Below, piece by piece: positions 17,526-25,902 of a stretch of DNA of 64,000 nt (position 1 is the first letter of the stretch; each line of letters starts with the position of its first letter). This stretch comes from CAVYGN01 sp964413265 (GTDB lineage: Bacteria > Spirochaetota > Brevinematia > Brevinematales > JAOACQ01). The DNA lies in assembly GCA_964413265.1 (NCBI GenBank), contig CAYPRX010000073.1, positions 1 through 64,000 on the forward strand, written 5' to 3'. The translations under genes and the position numbers were made by a program. The notes beneath the pieces were generated by a model. It searched no databases. It was not told the origin of the DNA and worked only from the letters and a program-made list of their open reading frames with translations.

Positions 17526-18620
17526 CTAAAAAATTCCCTTTGGGTACGAACCAAGGACCTTGAGAAAGACTGACTGGTCTTTAACCTTTTCAAGGGCTTG
17601 CTGTACACTGGATTCCTCGATTCCGCCGTCTAGATCAATAAAAAATAGGTAATCCCATGGCCTTCTCTTCGATGGTCTTGATTCGATTTTCGACAGATTT
17701 ATATTAAACATCTGGAAAGGCTGTAAGAGTTTAAGAAGCGCGCCTGGCTTATCCATAACAGAAACAAGAAGAGAGGTTTTTTCAGGATTAATGAACTCAT
17801 GTTTATTACTGCCGATAATCCAGAAACGGGTAAAGTTTTCAGGATTATCTTCAATATTTTCTGCAAGAATATTCAATGAATATTTTTCGGCTGCAAGTTT
17901 TCCTGCTATTGCCGCCGAAAATTTTTCCCATGGAACCATGCTTGCTGCTTTGGAATTGCTGGATACATCGATTTTTTCCACGTTCGGCATGTTAGTTTCG
18001 AGCCATGTCCTGCACTGGCCAAATGACTGGGGATGCGAATAGATTCGTTTTATTTCGGTTATTGAATTAACATTGGCCATGAGGTTCTGGTGCACGTTCA
18101 GGAATTCCTCTCCCAAAACTTTGAGTGGAGAATCGATGAATTCGTCGAGAGTTTCTTTCACAGAACCGTCAAGTGAGTTTTCAATGGCGACTACGCCGTA
18201 ATCCATCTTTCCGTTTTCAACTTCACGGAAAATATCTGATAAAGAGGTTATTGGTTTCATTATAACTGAGCTCCCGAAATGTTTCCAGACAGCCTGTTCT
18301 GTAAAAGATCCCTCGGGTCCCAAATAGGCTACTACAACAGTTTTTTCAAGTGCTCTTGCGGCTGAAACGATTTCTGTAAAAATTTGAAGAAGAGCAGCTG
18401 TGGGGAACTCTTTTTTCGACTTTGACATGACAAGGGCTTTTACCTCTTTTTCCCTCTCAGGCTGGTATATGGGTATATCCTTAGACTTTTTATATTCGCC
18501 GATTTCTTTTACAATTTTGGCTCTTTCATCAAGGAGTTCGACGATTCTGATATCGATCTGGTCGATTTTCTTTCTCAGACCATTCAAATTGATTTCCTTA
18601 CCATTTCCTTTATCAGTCAT
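17526..18620 (-). CDS. pheA: Chorismate mutase / prephenate dehydratase (P-protein)
   Basis: 364 aa, three domains. AroQ chorismate mutase occupies about 10-90 (LRKKIDQIDIRIVELLDERAKI, KKSKDIPIYQPEREKEV). Prephenate dehydratase spans about 95-275 (AYLGPEGSFTEQAVWKHFG, YGVVAIENSLDGSV, IYSHPQSFGQCRTWL, NFTRFWIIG). An ACT regulatory domain follows (TSLLVSVMDKPGALLKLLQPF, with LSKIESRPSKRRPWDYLFFID), where phenylalanine normally binds. It makes phenylpyruvate for phenylalanine. It is last in the trpS-scpA-scpB-pheA run, 11 nt after scpB. Confidence 0.97.
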   Translation of the reverse strand: MTDKGNGKEINLNGLRKKIDQIDIRIVELLDERAKIVKEIGEYKKSKDIPIYQPEREKEVKALVMSKSKKEFPTAALLQIFTEIVSAARALEKTVVVAYLGPEGSFTEQAVWKHFGSSVIMKPITSLSDIFREVENGKMDYGVVAIENSLDGSVKETLDEFIDSPLKVLGEEFLNVHQNLMANVNSITEIKRIYSHPQSFGQCRTWLETNMPNVEKIDVSSNSKAASMVPWEKFSAAIAGKLAAEKYSLNILAENIEDNPENFTRFWIIGSNKHEFINPEKTSLLVSVMDKPGALLKLLQPFQMFNINLSKIESRPSKRRPWDYLFFIDLDGGIEESSVQQALEKVKDQSVFLKVLGSYPKGIF

Positions 18621-18631
18621 AAATCCTCCTC

Positions 18632-19270
18632 CTAAAACGGAATAGAGTCTTTTTCATCGCTATCCTCTTCAATTTCATCTTTCTCTTCTTCAAAAAGCAC
18701 TTCGGAATTTTCCATAATTTTACTGAATTCAGTACTGTCAGGAGTGGGCAGATCGTCAAGACTTTTGATCCTGAAAAACTCAAGGAACCTTTCGGATGTT
18801 GAGTAAACCGGTGATCTTACAATATTATCACTGCTTCCGCTGATAAAAATTAATTTAAGGGCAAGAAGGGTGTTAATGCTCCTAGTGCTGGAAACTCCCC
18901 TTATATTGTCTACTTCTTCCTTTGAGATCGGTTGCTTGTATGCGATTATCGCTAATGTCTCAAGACAGCTTTTCGGAAGGACGTTTTCATTTCTTCTGCC
19001 GAATAATTCTTCAAGCTCTTCACGGTAATACGGGTTGGATACAAGCTGATAACCGCCGGCTACAGGTATTATGCAATAACCACTCTTCCTCTTATTATAA
19101 TCTTCGTTCAATTCATCTATTATTGACATTATGGATTCCTTAGTGGACTCAAAAATCTTCTGAAGTTCTTCAAGCGGAACAGATTTTCCTCCGATGAACA
19201 AAACAGCCTCAAAGAGGCCTTTCAATTCGTTCCTGGTGTATGTTTTATTGATAAATAAAGAATTATTCAT
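18632..19270 (-). CDS. scpB: Segregation and condensation protein B
   Basis: 212 aa. ScpB is the winged-helix kite subunit that binds ScpA in the SMC condensin complex. Family features are LKGLFEAVLFIGGKSVPLEEL at the N-terminus, SGYCIIPVAGGYQLVSNPYY, and LSxAxLETLAIIAYKQPISKEEVDNIRGV in the form CLETLAIIAYKQPISKEEV. The tail is highly acidic (about residues 180-208). It starts 13 nt after the scpA stop. Confidence 0.95.
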   Translation of the reverse strand: MNNSLFINKTYTRNELKGLFEAVLFIGGKSVPLEELQKIFESTKESIMSIIDELNEDYNKRKSGYCIIPVAGGYQLVSNPYYREELEELFGRRNENVLPKSCLETLAIIAYKQPISKEEVDNIRGVSSTRSINTLLALKLIFISGSSDNIVRSPVYSTSERFLEFFRIKSLDDLPTPDSTEFSKIMENSEVLFEEEKDEIEEDSDEKDSIPF

Positions 19271-19283
19271 AGATAAGGTCCTC

Positions 19284-20030
19284 TTATATCAATTCCATCT
19301 CTTTTTTAGTTATCTCTATGTCTGCAAAGAGTTCCAGTTGTCTTAAGAGCACTCTCTGCCTGAAACTGAGCTCCAAACTGCCAAGAAAAGAAGCTACCTT
19401 GTCGATTTTAGATTTGTCGTTCCTGGTTAATTCGCTGAATTTTACCATTTTTTTTATCGAGAGAAGATTTAATATTCTGGTCATTTTTTCTTCGACACTG
19501 ACCTCTCTTCTTTTAATCGGGATAGGCTTTTTAATTATCGCGCCTTTATACCTCAGCAGAACATGAATAAGGTCTCCGATTGTGAGAATATCGATATAGT
19601 CGCTTCTACGGACGGCTTTCACGCCGCCCTGACAGTTTAAGGGATAATCACGTGAATAGTAAATGTCACCCTCTTCCTTTAAATGCCAGAGAGAGCGGGC
19701 AAGACTCTTGAATTTTTTATATTCTCTGAGTTTTTCAATAAGCTCATTTTCATCCAGAAGGTCGTCAAGATTTTCGTCCTTTCCCCAGGGGAGGAGTTTT
19801 TTTGTTTTCATAAAAACGAGGGTTGCAGCTATCAGGAAAAACTCAGAAGCGATATCAATATTAAAAAGCTGCATAGCGTTTATATAAAGGAGGTACTGGT
19901 CTGTGATGCTTGAAAGTGAAATCTGTGTGACATCCATTTTTTCATTCTGTATGAGTTCCAGAAGCAGGTCGAGGGGACCTTCGAAATTTCTAAGGGTCAA
20001 TGAACACCCTCTTCTCATTACACCGAGCAT
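19284..20030 (-). CDS. scpA: Segregation and condensation protein A
   Basis: 248 aa kleisin that bridges SMC head domains. The N-terminal FEGPLDLLLELIQNEKMDVTQISLSSIT and the SEFFLIAATLVFMKTKKLLP block are characteristic. The C-terminal winged helix ends with LRQLELFADIEI. GGGAGATAAT directly precedes the chosen ATG, inside the 3' end of trpS; the two genes are one nucleotide apart, so coupling is likely. Confidence 0.96.
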   Translation of the reverse strand: MLGVMRRGCSLTLRNFEGPLDLLLELIQNEKMDVTQISLSSITDQYLLYINAMQLFNIDIASEFFLIAATLVFMKTKKLLPWGKDENLDDLLDENELIEKLREYKKFKSLARSLWHLKEEGDIYYSRDYPLNCQGGVKAVRRSDYIDILTIGDLIHVLLRYKGAIIKKPIPIKRREVSVEEKMTRILNLLSIKKMVKFSELTRNDKSKIDKVASFLGSLELSFRQRVLLRQLELFADIEITKKEMELI

Positions 20031-20031
20031 A

Positions 20032-21051
20032 TTATCTCCCGTAACGAATTGCGGATGAAAGACCTACTGCCTTTCTTACTTTTTCCATCGTTTTTCTTGC
20101 TGCTTCCCGTGCCTTTTTTGCCCCTTCGGCGAGTATGTCATTAATGGTGTCTTTATCTGAAGCGATATGAGCACGATTTTTTCTGTAATCCGAAAAATAA
20201 TCATTAAGTACTTTTACTAGGTTTTTCTTATCATCAACGCAGCCTAATTCTGCTGATTCACATGTCATCCTGATTTTATTAATAAATTCCGGAGCACAGT
20301 TAAAAGCTGAATAATAAGGAAAGAGGTTGCATTCATCGGGGTGCCCCGGGTCTTTTCTATAGGCCCTTTTGACGTCCGTGATCATCGACATGACCTTGTT
20401 TTTTACTGCTTCTTCATCGTCGCACAGGAATATGGCGTTATCATATGATTTGCTCATCTTTCTTCCATCGAGACCATTCAGTTTTGGAACTGCAGAAAGT
20501 ACAGGCCGGGGTTCAACCAGCGTGCCCTCGCCGTATATGAAGTTAAAACGCCTGATTATCTCACGGCTGATTTCCAGATGAGGTACCTGGTCCCTTCCGA
20601 CAGGCACAGCGTCGGCCATATAAAGGGCTATGTCTGCTGTCTGCAGAACGGGATAACCGAGAAACCCGAGGTTATCGAGTTCCTTGCCGGGGAGTTCCTC
20701 CATCTTTTCCTTGTATGTAGGGTTCCTTTCAAGCCATGATATCGGTGTTACCGTAGCCAGGAGGGCGTATAGCTCGCTATGCTCCGGAATATCGGACTGA
20801 ATGAAAAGGACTGATTTATCTGGATCAATTCCGGAAGCAAGCCAATCGGCAACCATATTGAAAATGTATTCCCTTATCTCACTTTTATAGGAACCCTGGT
20901 TTGAAGTCAGTGAATGAAGGTCAGCTATAAAATAAAAAGTCTCAGGCTTTTTAGACTTGTCATTCTGCAATTTAACCATATTCTGCAGGGCGCCGATGTA
21001 ATTTCCAAGATGCAGGTAGCTTGTCGGCTGCATGCCAGTCAAAATACGCAT
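20032..21051 (-). CDS. trpS: Tryptophanyl-tRNA synthetase
   Basis: 339 aa class Ic aminoacyl-tRNA synthetase. The HIGH-equivalent is YLHLGNYIGAL near residue 12, the KMSKS loop is GRKMSKSYDNAIFL, and GFLGYPVLQTADIALYMAD plus VPVGRDQVPHLEISREI form the tryptophan pocket. AGGAGAG precedes the start. It leads the scpA-scpB-pheA genes. No T-box or leader peptide was seen in the 90 nt before it. Confidence 0.97.
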   Translation of the reverse strand: MRILTGMQPTSYLHLGNYIGALQNMVKLQNDKSKKPETFYFIADLHSLTSNQGSYKSEIREYIFNMVADWLASGIDPDKSVLFIQSDIPEHSELYALLATVTPISWLERNPTYKEKMEELPGKELDNLGFLGYPVLQTADIALYMADAVPVGRDQVPHLEISREIIRRFNFIYGEGTLVEPRPVLSAVPKLNGLDGRKMSKSYDNAIFLCDDEEAVKNKVMSMITDVKRAYRKDPGHPDECNLFPYYSAFNCAPEFINKIRMTCESAELGCVDDKKNLVKVLNDYFSDYRKNRAHIASDKDTINDILAEGAKKAREAARKTMEKVRKAVGLSSAIRYGR

Positions 21052-21141
21052 AACACTCTCCTATAATTGACAATTGGATTATTATAAGATAAAAAGTGAA
21101 ATTCATCAATCTAATACAGCATGGTTAAGACGATGTGGTTA

Positions 21142-22284
21142 TTAAAACCCTTCTTTTACAGAGTTATTATAAAGCTTTCTTAGGGATTTTTCCGTATCCA
21201 GTGTCATATCGACATTCCGCCTCTTCATTATCTTCTTCGTGTCGGAAATGAATCGGTCAATTTCATACTTTTTTCCCGTACATCCCCAGCTGAAAGGCTC
21301 CAGATATGAAGGTATTTTGATATTTTCCTGGAACAGGTTGCAGCCCTCTGAAATGACTGTTCCCGTATTGAGCATAGCACCGATACCGATCTTTGAATAA
21401 TCACCGATTACCGATCCGAATTTATTGGTTCCTGTCGGGATAATCTCAATGCCGTTATCGATCTTCACCTCTCCGTAATTGTTTTTAAGGTCACTCGTTG
21501 TAGCCATCGCTCCTATATTTACCCATTCTCCTACATAGGAATGTCCCAGGAAACCTTCATGGTGTTTGTTTGAATAGCTTTCAATCACTGAGGCTTCCAC
21601 CTCGCCGCCGACCCTGCATACATTTTTAATAGTAGTTCCATTCCTGATCTTTGCACTGTCTATGAGTGAATTTTTCCCGATATAAGAGGGTCCATCTATA
21701 ATTGTAAAAGGCCTGATCACTGACCCGCTGTCTATTATTACCGGTCCTCCTGATGCCTGTATTGAAACATACTGCTGAATTTCGGCTGTTTTTTCAATGA
21801 AGATATTCTTACCTAAAGACTTGAAGCCTCTGCCTCTGATTATGATAGGGGCGTCAAGAGAAATCGCTTCTGCATTATATTTAATGATATCTGAAATGTT
21901 TTTAAGGAAAATACCGGTCTTTATCTCTTGGACCATATAACTTGACAGAAGGGTTTTGAAATCGTTATTTTCGATTTTCTCCACTGCTGAAAGGCTGATA
22001 TTATCGGAAAAGAGTGATATGAATAAACCGTCTGGCGTCAAACTGAGAGTGTTTGATTTTACAGAATAATTTCCTGAGGGGATATACTGTGAGTTAATTA
22101 ATCCATTGATAGATTCTTCAGGCTTTTCATCGAAACGGGGTGAATGGAACAACGGATTTTTCAGTAAAGATTCCCATCTGCTGCGGGGACTATATATGCC
22201 GCAGGTGATGTCCCACAGGCACCTGGTTCGTGCTATTGGCAGGAATTTGCTGTAATCGGCGGTTTCAACAATAAGGACAGACAT
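21142..22284 (-). CDS. GlmU-like sugar nucleotidyltransferase / left-handed beta-helix protein
   Basis: About 380 aa from the ATG at 22284, which has GGAGGGATT just upstream. The N-terminal part (MSVLIVETADYSKFLPIARTR) resembles the alternative GlmU family found in Bacteroidetes. The second half is a left-handed beta-helix of hexapeptides (GKNIFIEKTAEIQQYVSIQASGG, IGKNSLIDSAKI, GAMATTSDLKNNYGEV). Such proteins act as nucleotidyl- or acetyltransferases in UDP-amino-sugar synthesis. The usual LAAGxGTRM loop of classical GlmU is absent. It starts 10 nt after the macro-domain gene stop. Confidence 0.72.
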   Translation of the reverse strand: MSVLIVETADYSKFLPIARTRCLWDITCGIYSPRSRWESLLKNPLFHSPRFDEKPEESINGLINSQYIPSGNYSVKSNTLSLTPDGLFISLFSDNISLSAVEKIENNDFKTLLSSYMVQEIKTGIFLKNISDIIKYNAEAISLDAPIIIRGRGFKSLGKNIFIEKTAEIQQYVSIQASGGPVIIDSGSVIRPFTIIDGPSYIGKNSLIDSAKIRNGTTIKNVCRVGGEVEASVIESYSNKHHEGFLGHSYVGEWVNIGAMATTSDLKNNYGEVKIDNGIEIIPTGTNKFGSVIGDYSKIGIGAMLNTGTVISEGCNLFQENIKIPSYLEPFSWGCTGKKYEIDRFISDTKKIMKRRNVDMTLDTEKSLRKLYNNSVKEGF

Positions 22285-22294
22285 AATCCCTCCA

Positions 22295-22852
22295 TCAGAA
22301 TAATTGATTTTCAATAAAAATATCGTAATCCGGTTTTGAATAAAATACAAGGTAAATTTTAAGGGGAGGATTATTTTCTTGTATAAAATCCTTTATTGAT
22401 GTGGATACTATTCTTGCAGCCCTGTCAGGAGGGAAAGCATATATGCCTGTAGAGATTGCAGGAAAGGATATCGAACTGCAGCCAAGTCTGATGGCTTCCT
22501 TTAAAGAGGCAATATAAGCGCTTTTTAATAGTTCGTCTTCGCCGCGGGAGCCTCCATGCCATACAGGACCGACAGTGTGAATAACCCATTTGGCACGCAG
22601 ACTGCCTGCTGTGGTTGAAACAGCATTGCCCGCAGGTAATCCCTCGGGATAAACGGTTCTCCTGATCTCCCTGCAAGCCTCCGTAATATCCGGTCCTCCT
22701 TTTCTGTGAATTGCACCATCAACACCCCCGCCCCCAAGGAGGCCGGAATTAGCAGCGTTGACAATAGCATCTGTGGTTTGTTCGGTGATATCTCCTGTTA
22801 AAACTATGACCCTGTTATCCAGATAATTCATTTCTATGTGTCCCGCCATCAT
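22295..22852 (-). CDS. Macro-domain ADP-ribose hydrolase / O-acetyl-ADP-ribose deacetylase
   Basis: 185 aa, essentially one macro domain like YmdB/MacroD. It shows VNAANSGLLGGGGVDGAIHRKGGP, the ADP-ribose binding loop, then YPEGLPAGNAVSTTAG, WVIHTVGPVW and the phosphate loop FPAISTGIYAFPPDRAA. Such proteins remove ADP-ribose from O-acetyl-ADP-ribose or acidic side chains. Start at MMAGHIEMN is likely, though a later ATG at MNYLDN is also possible. It is cotranscribed with the GlmU-like gene. Confidence 0.92.
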   Translation of the reverse strand: MMAGHIEMNYLDNRVIVLTGDITEQTTDAIVNAANSGLLGGGGVDGAIHRKGGPDITEACREIRRTVYPEGLPAGNAVSTTAGSLRAKWVIHTVGPVWHGGSRGEDELLKSAYIASLKEAIRLGCSSISFPAISTGIYAFPPDRAARIVSTSIKDFIQENNPPLKIYLVFYSKPDYDIFIENQLF

Positions 22853-22900
22853 GAATTGATTAGATTATATTTTCATAAAGGGCGGGAGTCAATAAAAAAG

Positions 22901-23569
22901 TTAAATTTCCTGCCTGGTTGAGAGCTTTTTTTCGAAAATTCCACGGATGCCGTATGTAAGCTTATTGAATATCTTATTTTTTTGTTCTTTCAACCTCTGG
23001 TAATTTTTTATAATATCAAGGGTTAAAATTATCCTTGTGCAGCTGCAGTTGAGGTCTCCGTAGAGATGCTTTCCGATAGCCTCGAATCCCAGAATCCTTG
23101 TATGAAATCTATAGGGTGAATTAGTTTCATTCTCAAAAACATCAGTTATAAAATGGGTATAATCCCTTTCAATAACCTCTTTGATGGCTGCCCTCATGAG
23201 CCTTAAAACAACCGTGATATAATTCCTGTATACCGGTAATATCATAAATCGTCCTATCTCAGCAAATTTTCCGATTTGTTTTAATTTATCAATATCCAGA
23301 TCTTTGTTCAATGTAACCCTTAAATCCTGAGGAAATTCAAGTACTGGGTCAAAAAGAATGCGGAGTACACCTGCAGGTTTGTTGTTAAACTTCACTAAAA
23401 ACCATGATATATCAACCCTTTTGTCTATATCCTCGGGAATCTGGTCGTCGGCTGTACGGATCCAATTTTTTTCCTTTAAATACACCTCATTGATGACCGT
23501 AAGCGCATCTTCCCTGTCCTCCATTGATTTGATCTTTTTTGTTCTGATAACTGGAATCAGTTTTGACAT
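22901..23569 (-). CDS. GNAT/LuxI-like N-acyltransferase
   Basis: 222 aa. The fold pattern is of FeeM/LuxI-like GNATs: an early VINEVYLKEKNWI segment, the acidic strand ISWFLVKFNNKPAGVLRI, and AEIGRFMILPVYRNYITVVLRLMRAAI, the core of the CoA/ACP-binding region. HFITDVFENETNSPYRFHTRILGFEAIG follows. Related enzymes transfer an acyl chain from ACP to an amino acid, or are the PEP-CTERM-associated acyltransferases. It is 16 nt downstream of a PlsC-type acyltransferase gene, hinting at a two-step acylation. The substrate is not identifiable from sequence. Confidence 0.65.
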   Translation of the reverse strand: MSKLIPVIRTKKIKSMEDREDALTVINEVYLKEKNWIRTADDQIPEDIDKRVDISWFLVKFNNKPAGVLRILFDPVLEFPQDLRVTLNKDLDIDKLKQIGKFAEIGRFMILPVYRNYITVVLRLMRAAIKEVIERDYTHFITDVFENETNSPYRFHTRILGFEAIGKHLYGDLNCSCTRIILTLDIIKNYQRLKEQKNKIFNKLTYGIRGIFEKKLSTRQEI

Positions 23570-23585
23570 AAAAACCTCCTATCTA

Positions 23586-24383
23586 TTATTCCGGGATTAA
23601 TGATTCTGTTACACTATTATCCGGTTCAAAGGGATAGATCTTTCCTGACAATCTGGAAATTTCATTCATGATTTTATGGGTGATCGTATTACGAATCTTC
23701 ATTTCCGTTAATTTTCTTTCCTGTTCAGGTTTACCTGAATTCTTGAGAAAAGTGGCAATTTTATGATATTCGCTGAAGTTCATTTTTTTCCCTATCCTGA
23801 AAATGACAGGTCCGAATGCAGGGATCTTTTTCAGATTTTCTTTCTTTGGGAAATCAATTCCGATAGGAACAACACACACGTTTGTATCTAAAACAATTTT
23901 TGCTGCACCGGATTTTCCTCTTTTTAAAAATTCGGGATCACGATTTATCGTTCCTTCTGGAAATATTCCAAGGCTGATCCTGTCCGATATTAAATTGGAA
24001 CAATTCTCATATACTTTCTTGTTTTTTTCAGGTTTAAAGAATTTATTTAGAAGAAATATAGTTGAAGGTTTGTTATAAACATAAACCGGGTTGGTTTTAT
24101 TAATTAACCATCCGGCTATAGGAAGATATCTGAACATCCAGTCGATTATGAAAGATAATTTTTTCCCTTTCCTTTTAAATATTAAATAGCAACCGAGCAA
24201 TATGGTTTCGAAATATGAATTATGATTGAAGACAAAAATTACTGGATCTTCAAGACTTTCAAGGAATTCTTCATTGTATACCGTTATAAGGCCGCCGAAT
24301 AGAAAGAGGATCATTTTAACGGCTATACGTTCGGCAATGTTTAAATAAGGAAGTTTTGCTCTTAAAATCAGATTGTTCTTCAT
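23586..24383 (-). CDS. PlsC-type 1-acyl-glycerol-3-phosphate acyltransferase-like protein
   Basis: 265 aa. A membrane-associated lysophospholipid acyltransferase pattern is present: the HX4D motif appears as HNSYFE, that is HX4E rather than D, and the FPEGT glycerol-phosphate motif as GIFPEGTINR. KSGAAKIVLDTNVCVVPIGIDFPK follows as usual. A hydrophobic helix near 20-38 anchors it. The D-to-E change is unusual and may alter activity. It precedes the GNAT gene in the same run, resembling the OlsA/OlsB logic of amino-acid lipid synthesis. Confidence 0.82.
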   Translation of the reverse strand: MKNNLILRAKLPYLNIAERIAVKMILFLFGGLITVYNEEFLESLEDPVIFVFNHNSYFETILLGCYLIFKRKGKKLSFIIDWMFRYLPIAGWLINKTNPVYVYNKPSTIFLLNKFFKPEKNKKVYENCSNLISDRISLGIFPEGTINRDPEFLKRGKSGAAKIVLDTNVCVVPIGIDFPKKENLKKIPAFGPVIFRIGKKMNFSEYHKIATFLKNSGKPEQERKLTEMKIRNTITHKIMNEISRLSGKIYPFEPDNSVTESLIPE

Positions 24384-24570
24384 TTATTACTTCCTTTTTA
24401 ATATTATAAAATGTAAATTATATAAATATTATGAATAAACAATTAATATTCTGTTAAGGGATAATACCGGCCTGAAAAAAGGCCATTTTATTTTTTTATT
24501 TGATTGCTAATAATCGTTAAACTATTTCCGATATTGTTAAAGAGAACCTGGAATTGGGAAAGGAGATTTT

Positions 24571-24993
24571 ATGTTTTTTGATATAAGCTCCAGATATGGG
24601 AAAAAGATGGAAATGATTGAAATGGCTCTTAATGCTAATGTTATTAGAAGGGATGTGATTGCTGATAATATAGCAAATGCAGATACGCCATTTTTTAAAA
24701 GATCGGAAGTGACTTTCGAATCACAGCTGCAGCGTGCTGTTGAATCGGAAAAAGAACCTGAATTTCCCGCCCTTCTTACCGATAAAAGACATATACCTTT
24801 CAATGATATAATCGACTACAGGTCTGTCAGGCCGAGGGTCCAGGTTGAATACGATTCAATAAGTAAAAATGATAAAAATAATGTTGATATTGATAAAGAG
24901 ATGATCGATGCAACGAAGAATTCTCTTCAGTACAATGCGCTCATTGAAAGTTATTCGCGCAATCTTAAAATACTTGATATAATGATGAGATAG
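24571..24993 (+). CDS. flgB: Flagellar basal-body rod protein FlgB
   Basis: 140 aa, normal for FlgB, the proximal rod component. The rod signature is present as VIRRDVIADNIANADTPFFKRSEVTFESQL (a variant of the NxANANTPxxKR pattern), and the C-terminal DIDKEMIDATKNSLQYNALI block is typical. A good AAGGAGA lies before the ATG. It opens the flagellar operon. The 187-nt region upstream (24384-24570) holds an A/T-rich stretch and a short GGCC hairpin but no promoter I can assign with confidence. Confidence 0.95.
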   Translation: MFFDISSRYGKKMEMIEMALNANVIRRDVIADNIANADTPFFKRSEVTFESQLQRAVESEKEPEFPALLTDKRHIPFNDIIDYRSVRPRVQVEYDSISKNDKNNVDIDKEMIDATKNSLQYNALIESYSRNLKILDIMMR

Positions 24994-25005
24994 GGGGGGC
25001 AATAA

Positions 25006-25461
25006 ATGGGAATGTTCAGCACACTGAATATAAGCGGCAGCGGCCTGACGGCACAGAGGCTGAGGCTCGATGTTATAGCGAATAATATCGCAAACTCAAC
25101 TACCACGAGAACTACAGAAGGAGGGCCATTCCAGCGTTCCAGAGTAGTTTTACGGCCGATTGACGACAGTCTGACATTTAAATCCTATCTGTTGCCGGAT
25201 AATTTGAAGAAACATATCGGTGAAGGCGTCAGAGTACTTAAAATAGAAAAAGATGAAAAACCTCCTAGAATGGTTTATGATCCGACTCATCCTGATGCCA
25301 TTCAGTCAGGAAAGTTTAAAGGGTATGTTATGTATCCTAATGTGAATATTGTTGAGGAAATGGTCGATATGATAGCAGCAAACAGAAGCTATGAGGCTAA
25401 TGTGACCGTTATAAATTCTTCCAGGCAGATGTTTGAAAAGGCTTTAAGTATCGGCAGATAA
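25006..25461 (+). CDS. flgC: Flagellar basal-body rod protein FlgC
   Basis: 151 aa. The family start LNISGSGLTAQRLRLDVIANNIANSTTTRT and the end VNIVEEMVDMIAANRSYEANVTVI are diagnostic of FlgC. It forms the proximal rod together with FlgB, FlgF and FliE. It begins 12 nt after flgB with a GGGGGG-rich site. The 89-nt gap to fliE is long for this operon and A/T-rich. Confidence 0.97.
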   Translation: MGMFSTLNISGSGLTAQRLRLDVIANNIANSTTTRTTEGGPFQRSRVVLRPIDDSLTFKSYLLPDNLKKHIGEGVRVLKIEKDEKPPRMVYDPTHPDAIQSGKFKGYVMYPNVNIVEEMVDMIAANRSYEANVTVINSSRQMFEKALSIGR

Positions 25462-25550
25462 TAAAAAAAAATTTAAAAAAAGCTTGCAATATTAAAAAAT
25501 TTAGTCATAATTATAGTAGTTAAAAAATTACTACGTACAGGAGGGGAAAG

Positions 25551-25883
25551 ATGCAGATCTTTTCAAGAGACCAGGTTACGGGAAATAATCCCGGACTGAA
25601 AACTACAAGTGACCTTCATTTCAATGAAAACGGGGTAATGCAGCCCAAAGCTGATAAAAATGCAGCCACTTTCTCCCAGATATTAATAGACGCCGTAAAT
25701 AAAACTGATTCTCTGGTTAATGAATATGACGATCTCGAGGAGCAAATGGTTTTAAACCCGGAAAAAGTCGATGTTCACGAGGTCATGATAGCGTCGGAAA
25801 AAGCAAGGATGTCGTTATCTTTTTTAAAGAGCATAACTGAAAAAGCGATAAAAGCATATAATGACATAATGATGTTAAGATAG
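25551..25883 (+). CDS. fliE: Flagellar hook-basal body complex protein FliE
   Basis: 110 aa, a little longer than typical, with an extended N-terminus. The C-terminal part (FSQILIDAVNKTDSLVNEYDDLEEQM and VDVHEVMIASEKARMSLSFLKSITEKAIKAYNDIM) matches FliE, the adaptor between MS ring and rod. GGAGGGG precedes the ATG. Confidence 0.95.
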   Translation: MQIFSRDQVTGNNPGLKTTSDLHFNENGVMQPKADKNAATFSQILIDAVNKTDSLVNEYDDLEEQMVLNPEKVDVHEVMIASEKARMSLSFLKSITEKAIKAYNDIMMLR

Positions 25884-25902
25884 AATTCGGGAGGAGGGGA
25901 AG

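Noticed and set aside
21052..21141. Leader peptide or T-box before trpS
   Set aside because: No Trp-rich small frame and no T-box core sequence were found.
24469..24500. GGCC hairpin followed by a T-run in the flagellar operon leader, possibly an attenuator
   Set aside because: The stem is only four base pairs and no plus-strand gene precedes it.
24530..24570. Possible sigma28 promoter before flgB
   Set aside because: The TAAA and CCGATA elements are too close together for a sigma28 site.
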